46,381 nt of DNA. Source: Lentibacillus salicampi (GTDB lineage Bacteria; Bacillota; Bacilli; Bacillales; Amphibacillaceae). Location of the stretch: assembly GCF_004565465.1 (NCBI RefSeq), contig NZ_SRHY01000027.1:1-46381 (forward strand), written 5' to 3'. The position numbers were made by a program, and so were the translations under genes. The notes under the pieces were generated by a model. It saw only the letters and a program-made list of their open reading frames with translations, was not told the origin of the DNA and did not search any database. Below are positions 1-9,400 of this stretch, piece by piece (the stretch's first letter is position 1; each line of letters starts with the position of its first letter).

Positions 1-1
1 T

Positions 2-142
2 GACGAATTCCGTTTGTACCTTGAAAAATTAATAAGAAATTCATTCGCAATCGCAGGGATAAACTGGCTGGCAAGGTTATGTAAAAAAGTATTGCCAACT
101 TATGTACTTTTCACTTGCCAAACACACTTCCCAAACGGTTAA
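2..142 (+). other. Possible 3' end of a gene entering from the left edge
   Basis: Reading frame 2 of the plus strand is open from the window edge for 46 codons and stops with TAA at 140-142. The peptide is basic and contains the stretch NSFAIAGINWLARLC. It resembles the tail of a larger protein, perhaps a transposase, but I do not recognise the family. Nothing shows a start inside the window. The frame could also be chance, since open frames of this length are common. The convergent neighbour is licR. Confidence 0.25.
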
Positions 143-395
143 TAACTGTGCATCCCGTAACAACCGCGGTGTGACAAAATCCTCGATATAACCATTCCCG
201 TTTTTTTGAAACATTTTCCCGAACAAATTTTTCATGTCGTTACATTTGTAGTAGATAAGTTTCGCTAAATAAACATAAGCACTTTTTAGGGAAACTTATA
301 AACATAAAACCGGTAAATAGGCCTCCAGTTCTCTTCCTTATTCGCCTCATTAAATAGAAAGATTCGATTTTACGTTGCCTCAACCCAACCATACA
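143..395. other. Non-coding gap between left-edge frame and licR
   Basis: This AT-rich stretch of about 250 bases shows no convincing gene, RNA or repeat. It lies between the stop of the left-edge frame and the probable terminator of the licR operon. Confidence 0.5.
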
Positions 396-432
396 AAAAC
401 AAGCTGCGGCTACATTCAAACCTAACAGCTAG
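396..432 (-). terminator. Probable terminator of the lic operon
   Basis: Just after the licR stop, the minus strand can form a short stem AGCTG/CAGCT (426-430 with 402-406), followed by a run of T residues (TTGTTTTTG). The stem is only five base pairs, so this is a weak call supported mainly by its place at the operon end. Confidence 0.4.
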
Positions 433-436
433 CTCT

Positions 437-2371
437 TCACTGCAATAAAACCTTCACAAACTCGTCATACGTTTCTGCTTTAATTAATTCCTGCACAAGG
501 GATGGACTATCAATAATGTTGCCAAGCAATTCATACATGGACTGCAAATCTTCCGTGCTATTTCGTTTAACACTCAGGACACAGACAAACTGGACAGATT
601 GGCCTTCCCAAGTAATCGGGTTTTCCAGTGTACAAACATACAAAAATGTCTCGTCAGATTGCGGCGATATCGGATGGGGTACAGCAACCAGATTACCATA
701 CGCGGTTGCAGCAACTTCTTCCCGTTCATAAATGGCATCCAAAAACGCTCCATCGATCCGACCTTTTTCCTGCAGATACCTAGACATAAAGCAAAGCACA
801 GCCTCTTTGGAATCAAAGTCCCTCCTTAGGTGCAGCAGTTCCGGCTGAAAATAGTCGTAAATCGATTGTTCATTTTCAATGAATGATTCGATATTATCAA
901 TATCCTGCTTCCCAAGGACGGAATTCACTTCAATTACCGGTATAGAAATCTCTGCTGGTATTGGAACAGAACTGATAATAAAGTCAATCGTACGCAAATC
1001 ATGCTGGTTCAGTTTATAATATTCGGTCGTTCCAGTAACTTCCAACTTGCCTTCAAATTTTGACTTGATTCGATAGTATAGTAAACGGGCACTGCCCAAG
1101 CCTGATGCACAGACAATAAGACAGCGTTTCGGTTCTGTCTCCATTTTGCACCGTTCCATGGCAGCACCGATGTGTAACGCCAAATAACCGATTTCATTTT
1201 CATTTATTTCTGAGCCGGTTTGTTCTTCAATCGCCAACCCGGCTATAATCCCAGCTTCATACGCTAAAGGATAATTACGTTTAATGTCCTCCAGCATTGG
1301 ATTCCGGATATTCATACCATATTTATATCGATTAATAGCAGGCTTAAGATGTAAACCAAGAGCAACCATCAATTCCTGATCCCCATTGATTTTTAAATTC
1401 ATTTTATCTTCTATCTTTTCAAGAATGGCGTCTACAAGATGGTACGTGCCGGGTTCAATCAAGTGATCAATCGTTTTTCCTTCACTTGTTCCGGATACAG
1501 ATACCATTTTCGTTCCCAGTAAATGTATGGCTACATAAGCCACTTCTTCTTCAGGAAACGTTACACCAAATACAGTTTCAACCTTCTTCACGATACGCTC
1601 GGCTACTTGAAATTCCTTCTGTTCCACTATTTCCTTAAAATCTGTGTGATACAACGAAACGTGATGGCCTTCGTTGACGCGCTTATAAGCAATGACAATA
1701 TGGATCAGGAGATTGTTAATCGCAATATCCGATAACGTAATATTATTGTCCCTGATTTCACTTACAATAATAGCCAGCACTGCATCCATATCTTTTTTAT
1801 TAAAAGAAGAAAAAACTTCATCCGGCAGTTTATCGCCTATTTCTTCACTCCGGTCAAAAATATACTCGGCCATGCAAAATCTATGTTTCAGCTCATCGCC
1901 GACTGCCTTCAACCCATGATTTGGCCGGGAATCCAAATGGATATCATAATCATCCAATACGTTTTTTACATTTTTTAAATCATTTTGGATCGTGGATTTG
2001 CTGACATAAATTTCATCAGCCAAATCATCCAGCTTCAGATAGTTATTGCTGAGTAAGAGTCGTTTAATCAGGTATGCTGTACGTTCCTCCGGCAGACTTG
2101 GTACCATACGACCATCTGACACTTTCTCAGTAAATACAATCCCGAGAAAATTCCGGAACTTTTGGTTATCGGTAACTTCCAAGTGATAACCTTTTCCCAT
2201 GGTTGTACAGATTTCGGCACCATGTTCAGAAATAATCTCATTTAAATTCTTAATATCATTCCTGGTCGTTCGTGATGTAACCTGATTGGTGTTAGCCAGA
2301 TAAGTGCCTGTTATCGGTGAATCCAGTGCCATCAATTCTCGCAGTATATTTTTTATTCTGGCGTTTAGCAT
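437..2371 (-). CDS. licR: LicR-type PRD/PTS-regulated transcriptional activator
   Basis: This 644-aa protein matches the multidomain PTS-controlled activators (LicR/MtlR type). In order it has N-terminal helix-turn-helix domains (about 1-160), two PTS regulation domains with conserved histidines (NNLLIHI, VAIHLLG, then LGLHLKPA and YLALHIG), an EIIB-like domain with a CASGLGSARLL cysteine loop, and a mannitol-type EIIA domain with the active histidine in VAVPHP. Members bind DNA and are activated or inhibited by PTS phosphorylation. It is the last gene of the operon, 116 bases after the GH1 gene, whereas in Bacillus subtilis licR precedes licBCAH. Its likely target is the dyad upstream of licB. 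The DNA-binding rather than RNA-binding assignment rests on architecture. LicR is the best name; ManR or MtlR paralogues are the alternatives. Confidence 0.85.
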   Translation of the reverse strand: MLNARIKNILRELMALDSPITGTYLANTNQVTSRTTRNDIKNLNEIISEHGAEICTTMGKGYHLEVTDNQKFRNFLGIVFTEKVSDGRMVPSLPEERTAYLIKRLLLSNNYLKLDDLADEIYVSKSTIQNDLKNVKNVLDDYDIHLDSRPNHGLKAVGDELKHRFCMAEYIFDRSEEIGDKLPDEVFSSFNKKDMDAVLAIIVSEIRDNNITLSDIAINNLLIHIVIAYKRVNEGHHVSLYHTDFKEIVEQKEFQVAERIVKKVETVFGVTFPEEEVAYVAIHLLGTKMVSVSGTSEGKTIDHLIEPGTYHLVDAILEKIEDKMNLKINGDQELMVALGLHLKPAINRYKYGMNIRNPMLEDIKRNYPLAYEAGIIAGLAIEEQTGSEINENEIGYLALHIGAAMERCKMETEPKRCLIVCASGLGSARLLYYRIKSKFEGKLEVTGTTEYYKLNQHDLRTIDFIISSVPIPAEISIPVIEVNSVLGKQDIDNIESFIENEQSIYDYFQPELLHLRRDFDSKEAVLCFMSRYLQEKGRIDGAFLDAIYEREEVAATAYGNLVAVPHPISPQSDETFLYVCTLENPITWEGQSVQFVCVLSVKRNSTEDLQSMYELLGNIIDSPSLVQELIKAETYDEFVKVLLQ

Positions 2372-2487
2372 TTTGTTTTTCTCCTTATGCTACGGCAGTT
2401 ATCGTTCAAAAGACATTAATGCTTAGCCGCTTCAAAGAATTTTGAAAAATAATCACAGAGCGCTTCCAGCATCTCATTACCACCTGA

Positions 2488-3876
2488 CTAAAATCCATTA
2501 TTTTCTGATACCGATTTGAACCAATGTGCACTTTTCTTCGCCGTCCGTTCTTTCGTTACCAAATCAACCGAGAAAAACCCATAACGGTTCTTATACGCAT
2601 TCATCCAGGACCAGTTGTCCATGAATGACCACAGATGGTAACCTTTAGCATTGCACCCTTCTTCGATTGCCTTATGCAGCCATTTCAGATGTTCTCCGAT
2701 GAATTCGATCCGGTAATCATCCTGAATCTCGCCATTTTCAATAAACCGATCTTCATTCTGCACACCCATGCCATTTTCGGAAACAAATGATGGAATATTA
2801 CCATAGTTATCTTTTAAATTAATCATAATATCATAGATACCTTTTTCATAGATTTCCCAGCCGCGATATGGATTCATTTTCCGGCCAGGCATTTCATACA
2901 TGTCGAAAAACCAGTCAGGCATAAATGGCCCATACGGGTTCGGCAGGCTTTCTTTCGCTTTGACACGGCGCGGCTGATAATAGTTGACACCCAAAACATC
3001 CGCTGTATTGGCTTTCAGTAAGTTCGAATCGCCTTTCTCCGTTTGCGGCAGCTGCCCATGTTCCTGCAAAAGATCAATCAGTTCCTGTGGGTATTCCCCT
3101 AAAACAGCCGGATCCAGAAAACTCCGATTGAAAAATAAATCCGCTATCCGGGAAGCCCTCAAGTCAGCAGGATTCTCGCTTCTAGGATACGACGGTGTCA
3201 GATTCAAAATAATCCCAATCTGACCCATCTTTACATTATGCTCCCGGAAGACTTCCACAGCCTTCGCATGAGCAATCATGGTGTTGTAGGCAACCTGAAA
3301 CGCACGTTTAGCATCGACTATATTTGGATAATGAAAATCATATAAGTAGCCGCCCTCAACAGGAACGATGGGCTCATTGAATGTGAACCATTTCGAAACA
3401 CGGTCACCGAACAGTCTGAAGCATTCATCCGCATACTTGGTGTATGCTTCGACAACATCTCTGCTTTCCCAGCCGCCTTCTTCCTGTAATTCCATCGGCA
3501 TATCGAAATGGAACAGATTAACGAATGGTTCGATATCGTTTTCCAAAAGCTCATCAATGACATGATTGTAAAATGTCACAGCTTCCGGATTCACCTCACC
3601 ACGGCCACCGGGAATCAGTCTTGCCCAGGAAATCGATAATCGGAATGTGTTATGGCCGATTTCTTTCATCCGTCGTATATCTTCTTTATAGCGATGATAA
3701 AAATCCGACGTCGCTTCCGGTCCGATATTTTCAAAGAAACGATTCGATTCTGTTTCATACCAATGATCCCAAATATTCTTTCCTTTACCGCCCTCTGAAG
3801 CGGCACCTTCAATTTGTGTAGCGGAAGTCGCACTTCCCCACCAGAAACCTTCTGGAAATTGATACGTAATTGTCAT
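2488..3876 (-). CDS. GH1 6-phospho-beta-glucosidase
   Basis: This 462-aa family 1 glycosidase has the acid/base in TFNEP (Glu168), the nucleophile in SENGM (Glu367), and the N-terminal GFWWGSATSATQIEG motif. It has no signal peptide, so it acts in the cytoplasm on phosphorylated disaccharides delivered by the adjacent PTS. The start is 17 bases past licA and has a purine-rich GGAAGGCGG upstream. The phosphate-binding loop near the C-terminus reads SWMNAYKNRYG. The Ser and Tyr used by 6-phospho-glycosidases are present, but the Lys is one position earlier than in LacG-type enzymes (SWSNGYEKRYG). The PTS context supports the phospho-substrate; the exact sugar (cellobiose- or lichenan-derived) is inferred. 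Confidence 0.88.
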   Translation of the reverse strand: MTITYQFPEGFWWGSATSATQIEGAASEGGKGKNIWDHWYETESNRFFENIGPEATSDFYHRYKEDIRRMKEIGHNTFRLSISWARLIPGGRGEVNPEAVTFYNHVIDELLENDIEPFVNLFHFDMPMELQEEGGWESRDVVEAYTKYADECFRLFGDRVSKWFTFNEPIVPVEGGYLYDFHYPNIVDAKRAFQVAYNTMIAHAKAVEVFREHNVKMGQIGIILNLTPSYPRSENPADLRASRIADLFFNRSFLDPAVLGEYPQELIDLLQEHGQLPQTEKGDSNLLKANTADVLGVNYYQPRRVKAKESLPNPYGPFMPDWFFDMYEMPGRKMNPYRGWEIYEKGIYDIMINLKDNYGNIPSFVSENGMGVQNEDRFIENGEIQDDYRIEFIGEHLKWLHKAIEEGCNAKGYHLWSFMDNWSWMNAYKNRYGFFSVDLVTKERTAKKSAHWFKSVSENNGF

Positions 3877-3893
3877 GATCTTTTACCGCCTTC

Positions 3894-4205
3894 CTATTTA
3901 TTTCGATAAATTTCAACAAGTTCGATTGCAAGGTCCCGGACCGTCATGGACGTCATCAAATGATCCTGGGAATGAACCAGCATCAGATTTAAGGGAGACT
4001 CATCACCATTGGCCTCACCTTGAAGCAATTGAGTCTGAAAATCATGTGCTTTATTTAGCTCTTCGCCGGCTGCTTCCATCAATTCGTCCGATTTCTCAAA
4101 GTTTCCTTCTTTCGCTTCCTGGATAGCTTCCATTGCGTTGGATTTACCATTACCCGCGTAAAGAATAATTTGAAATGCTGTTTCCGTTATATTTTTAGTT
4201 GTCAT
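3894..4205 (-). CDS. licA: PTS lactose/cellobiose-family EIIA component
   Basis: This 103-aa all-helical EIIA of the lactose/cellobiose PTS carries its phosphorylation histidine in LMLVHSQDHLMT. It passes phosphate from HPr to the EIIB subunit encoded by licB. The ATG is preceded by AGAGGTGAG. It sits between the permease gene licC (85 bases upstream, with an intervening hairpin) and the GH1 gene. Length is typical for the family. Confidence 0.92.
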   Translation of the reverse strand: MTTKNITETAFQIILYAGNGKSNAMEAIQEAKEGNFEKSDELMEAAGEELNKAHDFQTQLLQGEANGDESPLNLMLVHSQDHLMTSMTVRDLAIELVEIYRNK

Positions 4206-4247
4206 GTGTACTCACCTCTGAAGAAGATAGATTTTCCTATAACTAAG

Positions 4248-4279
4248 ATAATGGCCCTGCCAATGAACAAGGCCATTAT
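4248..4279 (-). repeat. Intra-operon hairpin between licC and licA
   Basis: There is a perfect 9-bp inverted repeat (ATAATGGCC at 4248-4256, GGCCATTAT at 4271-4279) with a 14-base loop, between the licC stop and the licA ribosome binding site. On the transcribed strand no T-run follows, so a terminator is unlikely. It may act as an mRNA processing or stabilising element that sets different levels of the membrane and soluble PTS subunits. Confidence 0.55.
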
Positions 4280-4290
4280 TAATCTGTTGT

Positions 4291-5586
4291 TTAACTTGCT
4301 TGACTATTTTCCCCTTTATTCTCAGATTCATAATAACTTTTATCGAGGATTTTCAAGAATGGCCACCATATCAGGAATACGACCGCCATGTTAAAGAACT
4401 GCAGCACTGCACCCTGCCAGGCATTCCCTGTTGCAAGAAATCCACTCAGTCCTACCGGCGTCGTCCACGGCACAATAATCCCAGCTGGTTTTGGCACCAG
4501 CCCCGTAGCCATCGAAAAATACGTTATGAACGTAACAACAACCGGAGCTAATAGCCATGGAATCAGTGCCAACGGATTCATGATGATCGGCAGTCCGAAA
4601 ATAATTGGTTCGTTCACGTTAAAGATACCTGGAGGACCGCCAAGTTTACCGAGTTCCTTAAGCTGTCGGCTTCGGCCAATCACAAATATACCAATGACAA
4701 CTGCCAGCGTCATACCTGATCCGCCCATACCTACCAGGAACGTGTCAATAAACTGCTTCGTAACAATATTCGGCAGTTCGCTTCCAGCCTGAAATGCTTG
4801 CAGATTTTCATCATTCAGTGCATACCAGATTGGGTCAAACACCGAGTTAATAATAATCTGTCCGTGCAGCCCAAAGAACCAGAACACCTGAATCAGAAGC
4901 ACAGCTACAAGGGTAGCCGGTAATCCACTTCCCAAAGCAGTCAACGGTTCCTGTATAATCGTATAAATAAAGTTCTGAACTGTATCGAACGGGGTATAAC
5001 TAAAGATTATCCGAACAACTAAAAATACACTCAGTGTTAATGTGATTGGAATCAAAGCGCTGAATGACCGTGACACCGCATCAGGTACACCAGCAGGCAT
5101 CTTGATTGTCCATTTTTTTTGGACAAAGAACCGATAAAGCTCTGCAGCGATGAATGCCGTGAAAATACCAAGGAACATTCCCTCTGCACCAAGTATCGAC
5201 GTCGGAATGACACCTGATACGCCTTCCAATGTCTGTGGCGTCAAGATTAAAAATGCCGCAAATGCTGCCACACCACCATAAATACCTTCTATGTCATATG
5301 ACTGTGTTAATTTCGTACCAATACCAATAATTACAAAAGCACCCATAATACTAAGTGTCGCAGCAGACGCAGGTCCCAATGCACTTTGATAAGTTGCATA
5401 AGCTTCTTCACCAATCAACATGTCCAGAAATGGCAGATTGGCTAACACGACAAAAATCGAACCAAAAATAATTAATGGCAATGCAATCATAAAACCATCG
5501 CGCAATGCGGTTAAATATCGGTTGTTATTTAATTTATCCGCAATGGGCATTAGAAAATTTTCAAGCACTTCCATAAACTTGTTCAT
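4291..5586 (-). CDS. licC: PTS cellobiose/lichenan-family EIIC permease
   Basis: This 431-aa polytopic membrane protein has the length and pattern of lactose/cellobiose EIIC: an N-terminal amphipathic segment MNKFMEVLENFLMPIADKL, about ten hydrophobic helices, and the loop NEPIIFGLPIIMNP that carries the conserved Asn-Glu-Pro near the sugar site. It translocates and, with LicB, phosphorylates a beta-glucoside. The start has AGGGGAG upstream and lies 23 bases after licB. The C-terminal tail (YYESENKGENSQAS) is hydrophilic. Confidence 0.92.
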   Translation of the reverse strand: MNKFMEVLENFLMPIADKLNNNRYLTALRDGFMIALPLIIFGSIFVVLANLPFLDMLIGEEAYATYQSALGPASAATLSIMGAFVIIGIGTKLTQSYDIEGIYGGVAAFAAFLILTPQTLEGVSGVIPTSILGAEGMFLGIFTAFIAAELYRFFVQKKWTIKMPAGVPDAVSRSFSALIPITLTLSVFLVVRIIFSYTPFDTVQNFIYTIIQEPLTALGSGLPATLVAVLLIQVFWFFGLHGQIIINSVFDPIWYALNDENLQAFQAGSELPNIVTKQFIDTFLVGMGGSGMTLAVVIGIFVIGRSRQLKELGKLGGPPGIFNVNEPIIFGLPIIMNPLALIPWLLAPVVVTFITYFSMATGLVPKPAGIIVPWTTPVGLSGFLATGNAWQGAVLQFFNMAVVFLIWWPFLKILDKSYYESENKGENSQAS

Positions 5587-5609
5587 TTTTTAACTCCCCT
5601 TTTTTGAAT

Positions 5610-5918
5610 TTATCCATCTATCAGTTTAAGTGCATGCTCGAGAACTGCTTTTCCATCCACTCTTCCATAAGCAACCGGATCAATCACATCCAACGGTGTA
5701 CCTGCCTCTTCAGCTGTCTTTGAATACTTCTTCTTCATGAATCGCATCTGCGGACCTATAAGCAGCACATCTGCATTTTCAAGCTCTTCCATTGCTTTGT
5801 CCTGAGCAACAGCCCATATCTTCACCTCAATTCCCTTATTTTCCGCTTCCTCTTCCATTTTCTTGACTAATAGACTTGTTGACATTCCTGATGAACACGC
5901 TAGTAATATATGTTTCAT
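5610..5918 (-). CDS. licB: PTS lactose/cellobiose-family EIIB component
   Basis: This EIIB of about 102 aa has the phosphocysteine loop LLACSSGMSTSLLV at its N-terminus and the usual Rossmann-like fold. An in-frame TTG 15 bases upstream (5933) is rejected as start because it lies inside the ribosome binding site TTGGGAGGAAC; the ATG at 5918 follows that site at normal spacing. It is the first gene of the operon and lies downstream of the promoter and cre box described at 5960-5982. Confidence 0.92.
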   Translation of the reverse strand: MKHILLACSSGMSTSLLVKKMEEEAENKGIEVKIWAVAQDKAMEELENADVLLIGPQMRFMKKKYSKTAEEAGTPLDVIDPVAYGRVDGKAVLEHALKLIDG

Positions 5919-5959
5919 ATTAGTTCCTCCCAAAAGTATGTTTATCTTGATTTAGTTTC

Positions 5960-5982
5960 ATTATAAAATAAAAACGCTTTCA
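5960..5982 (-). promoter_or_regulatory. lic promoter -10 with overlapping CcpA cre box
   Basis: The minus strand has a perfect -10 TATAAT (plus-strand 5960-5965) but no good -35 at 17 bases, as expected of an activator-dependent promoter. Between the two, plus-strand 5969-5982 reads TAAAAACGCTTTCA, which matches the cre consensus TGWAANCGNTNWCA at 13 of 14 positions. Catabolite repression of the operon by CcpA is therefore likely. Confidence 0.75.
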
Positions 5983-5991
5983 TTAAGACAC

Positions 5992-6022
5992 AACAATTTT
6001 CCGCTAGATGTAGGAAATTGTT
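5992..6022 (-). promoter_or_regulatory. Candidate LicR activator site upstream of licB
   Basis: An inverted repeat lies just upstream of the -35 position: plus-strand AACAATTTTCC (5992-6002) and GGAAATTGTT (6013-6022), identical arms apart from one extra T. This is the classic place for an activator and the only dyad near the promoter, so it is the natural candidate for LicR binding. Assignment to LicR is inference. Confidence 0.5.
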
Positions 6023-6023
6023 A

Positions 6024-6069
6024 CTATTTAAAAAACTGCCAGTGTCTTTACTAGCAGTTTCTTAAATAG
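6024..6069 (-). terminator. Long hairpin after manA remnant
   Basis: Arms 6024-6039 and 6054-6069 pair over 15 of 16 positions (CTATTTAA.AAACTGC). The hairpin begins a few bases after the TGA of the manA fragment. It is probably the original manA terminator, kept when the gene body was deleted. There is no strong T-run on the minus strand. Confidence 0.55.
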
Positions 6070-6072
6070 TAT

Positions 6073-6423
6073 TCAGCTTAACAAACGGATTTTCTGCAGG
6101 TTAGTGTGATAGAAGGGGAACTCGACTCTGCCAGTCACCTTCCATCTACTCACCCCAAAATAATCATTTTCAACGAGGTTTGTCATAGCCAAATCTCCCG
6201 AAACGACTTCTTCCTGTTTCAGCTTAGGAACCTGGTGCGGAACGTTCGTCACCGCTGCAGCTTTTTCTAGGTGCAATTCTCGTTTGTTTCCACCTGCATC
6301 TGTCCGGTCATAATCATACACACGATAAGTCGTATCCGAACTCTGCTGTGTTTCCAAAATAACGATCCCCTTGCCGTTTGCAATCTGTACGTGCTTCGAC
6401 TTTAAGAATTGGAATATCTTCAC
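6073..6423 (-). pseudogene. manA: Remnant of mannose-6-phosphate isomerase
   Basis: The 116-aa frame contains a clear block of type I phosphomannose isomerase: GKGIVILETQQSSDTTYRVYDYDR followed in frame by GNKRELHLEKA and then EYFGVSRWKV-like sequence (here DYFGVSRWKV). In intact Bacillus enzymes of about 315 aa this block lies in the C-terminal half. The first two thirds with the zinc-binding catalytic residues are missing, and after VEF the C-terminal jelly-roll is replaced by a short unrelated tail. The apparent GTG start lacks a ribosome binding site. The gene would have converted mannose-6-phosphate to fructose-6-phosphate, which fits the alpha-mannosidase operon next door. Confidence 0.8.
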
Positions 6424-6440
6424 TACCTGTCAAACCAGAC

Positions 6441-6476
6441 TATTAAAGCCCTATTAAAAATAATAGGGCTTTAATA
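6441..6476 (-). terminator. Terminator-like perfect hairpin after GH38
   Basis: A perfect 15-bp inverted repeat (6441-6455 with 6462-6476; arm TATTAAAGCCCTATT) with a 6-base loop starts four bases beyond the TAA of the alpha-mannosidase gene. A T-run is lacking on the minus strand, but the plus-strand side is T-rich, so it may work better in the opposite direction or as an mRNA 3'-end stabiliser. Confidence 0.7.
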
Positions 6477-6479
6477 TAT

Positions 6480-9400
6480 TTAATTGTTTTTCATTTTAAC
6501 TTTGAACGTTTTGATTTCATAAGGTGATATAGTTGAATGAATGGTATTACTGTTCATTTTATTTTGTATCGTGTTTTCCATTAAATCACATTCTGCCCAT
6601 TCAACTATTTCATAATCACTCATAAGCTCGAAGTTATTTCTGTTCCCGGCATACTCATGTAACCTTACGATAATTTCATCACTTTGTTCAGCTTTTTTGA
6701 TGGCGTCTATCATAATATTCTCTGATGAAACAGAAAATAGGGATTCCGTCTCCTTTTCAGCTTTACCTTGAGCGCAAGAAAGTGTATTGTTTAGATACCA
6801 GGCTTCTTTAACTGTTCCACCTTCAAACCAGTCACCTCTGTGAGGATATAATGAATATGTGAACACATGTCTTCCCTGGTCTTGCTCGCGATCTGGTTTC
6901 ACTGCAGATTTTATAAGCGAGAGACGGATGACGTTATCTTTTATGTCATAGCCATATTTGCAATCATTCAAAAGGCTGACGCCATAATTTCTTTCTGATA
7001 AATCTGCCCACTGGTGACCGACCGATTCAAATCTTGCATAGTCCCAGCTTGTATTCCAATGTGTCGGACGCTTCACATTCCCATATTGAATATCATATGT
7101 GGCTTCAGTTGCTCGTATGTTTACAGGGAATTTCACTTTTAACAATTGATTATTTTCGTGCCAATCAACATTCGTACTAAAGTCAATTCTTCGGCTTTTT
7201 GCGAAGAGGACCATTTCCTGATCAATCAGCGAATCATGATACCGCCATTTAAATGACACAACCGCTCTTAAAGGGCCAATTTCTTTGATAGATATGCTTT
7301 CGATCTGTTGAACAACTTTATACTTTTCCTGGTAGAATAAATCGATATCCCACGCATCAAAATCCAGTGGTTTATCCTCAAATACCTGCAGCACATTTCC
7401 AGGGTTCTCTTTTAATACGTGTCGTTTATTCTCTATATCATAAATTTTTGTCAGCTGCCCCTTCTCGTTCCACTCAATTTCATAAAACGGGGTTACGATT
7501 CCATTTCGGGATGTTTCAAAGCCATAGACCTCATTTTCCTGAGCTGGAGACCCATCAAAATAGATTGTGGTATAACCCAATGAAGGGATATCGTTCACGT
7601 GGACATACCAGATGCCATTTTCATTTTGGGCTTCCAGTTTATTATAACTTTGGTCCTGCCAAACGCCGCTGATTGACTTTACACCTTCTATTTCTGCAAT
7701 ATTTGATTGCTTCCATGGCGACGAATTAAAAACGGTAAATGCATTTTCCTTTGTTTCGGATAAAATCGTATCCTGCTGCTTATCTCTTGATTGTGTAATC
7801 AGTTCATTTGCCTTTTCATATTCTTCCTTACTGTCCTTATATACTTCATGTATAGAACTTCCCGGAAGAATATCATGAAACTGGTTCCTTAAAATAATTT
7901 TCCAGCCCTCATCAAAATTTACCTGAGATTGCTGATCCCATTGACCTGAAAGCAAATAACCGAATACACTGAGCCATTCTGTTTCACGATAAGCCAATTC
8001 CATTTTCCGGTTCATTCGTTTATTGTGTGCCTGGCTGGTATATGTACCCCTGTGGTACTCCAAATACAGCTCGCCATCCCATGTATGGACATATTGACCA
8101 CTGTTTTCAACTCTGTTTTTTAAATCGCAAAAATAATCATCTGCCCTTCCTGTTATCACATTGGGCATTCCGGGTATTTTATCGAGCCGGCGTCTCATCT
8201 CCAGCATATCACGGTTAACACCGCCGCCACCGTCCCCGTATCCGTAAGACAGTATAAGCTCTTGATTTAATGATTTATCTTTATACTCATCCCAGATACC
8301 TTTTACAGACTTTGCATTTATTACACCATTATAAGTATATCGGCTCACGTGAGATTCCGGAGTGGTTATAAAATGTGTCAAGATTTCTGACCCATCAATC
8401 CCTCTCCATCGAAATGTATCATGAGGCATGCGGTTGTATTGATTCCAGCTTATCTTAGTTGTCATAAAAACTTCTACACCGGATTTCTTTAAAATTTGCG
8501 GAAGTGCCCAAGAATACCCAAACACATCAGGCAACCATAGATACTTGAATGAAGTTTCCCCAAATTCTTTATCAAAAAATGTTTGGCCTTTCAGTATTTG
8601 TCTTACCAATGATTCGCCAGAGGGAATGTTATTATCAGGCTCAAGCCACATAACTCCCCCGACTTCCCATTTTCCTTCCTTAACCCTGCCCTTGATGCCT
8701 TCATAGATTTCCGGGTAATCATTTTTAATGTATTCATATAATTGTGGCTGAGTCTGCAGGAATATATAATCAGGATACTTTTCCATTAATCTTAATACAG
8801 TGGAAAAGGAACGTGCAGCTTTTTCACGCGTGTGACGCAGCCGCCATAACCATGCCACATCGATATGCGTATGACCAATGCCCCTAATTGTTACAATATC
8901 TTCCGTTTGTATTTTATCCAGTTCAGAATTCAGCACATCGACCGCCGATTGAATTGACTGATAAAAAGCCTCTCCTGCCGGATTGGACCAGTCAATCATC
9001 TTAAATGTCCTATCCAGTATTTTAAGAAGCTGTATTCTTGTTGCATCGTTTTCATCCATGACATATATCGATTCAAGTACAGCCTTTGCCGTATAGAATA
9101 AATCATCCGTGTGCTCATCCAGCCAAGACACCTCTGCCTGACGGATCTTATGTTCCTGCTCTTCATGCAATCCTTCCATTCCATCAAGGCCAGACCATAA
9201 TCTGAAACAAAGGTCCAATTCATGGCCGGCATAATCATTTGCGAAAAAGACTTCTTTATGGTTTGAATCTACACCTTGATATGCCTCCCCGTTAACGTAA
9301 AGAAGCGACTCAAAACCGGAATTATGCCCCCCGCCTGTTGTACCGAAATCAAATTTTCCTATTACTGAACGGTTTTTCCATTTAACCGGAAATTGAACAG

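Noticed and set aside
5919..5933. TTG start for licB at 5933
   Set aside because: The codon lies inside the Shine-Dalgarno sequence of the ATG at 5918.
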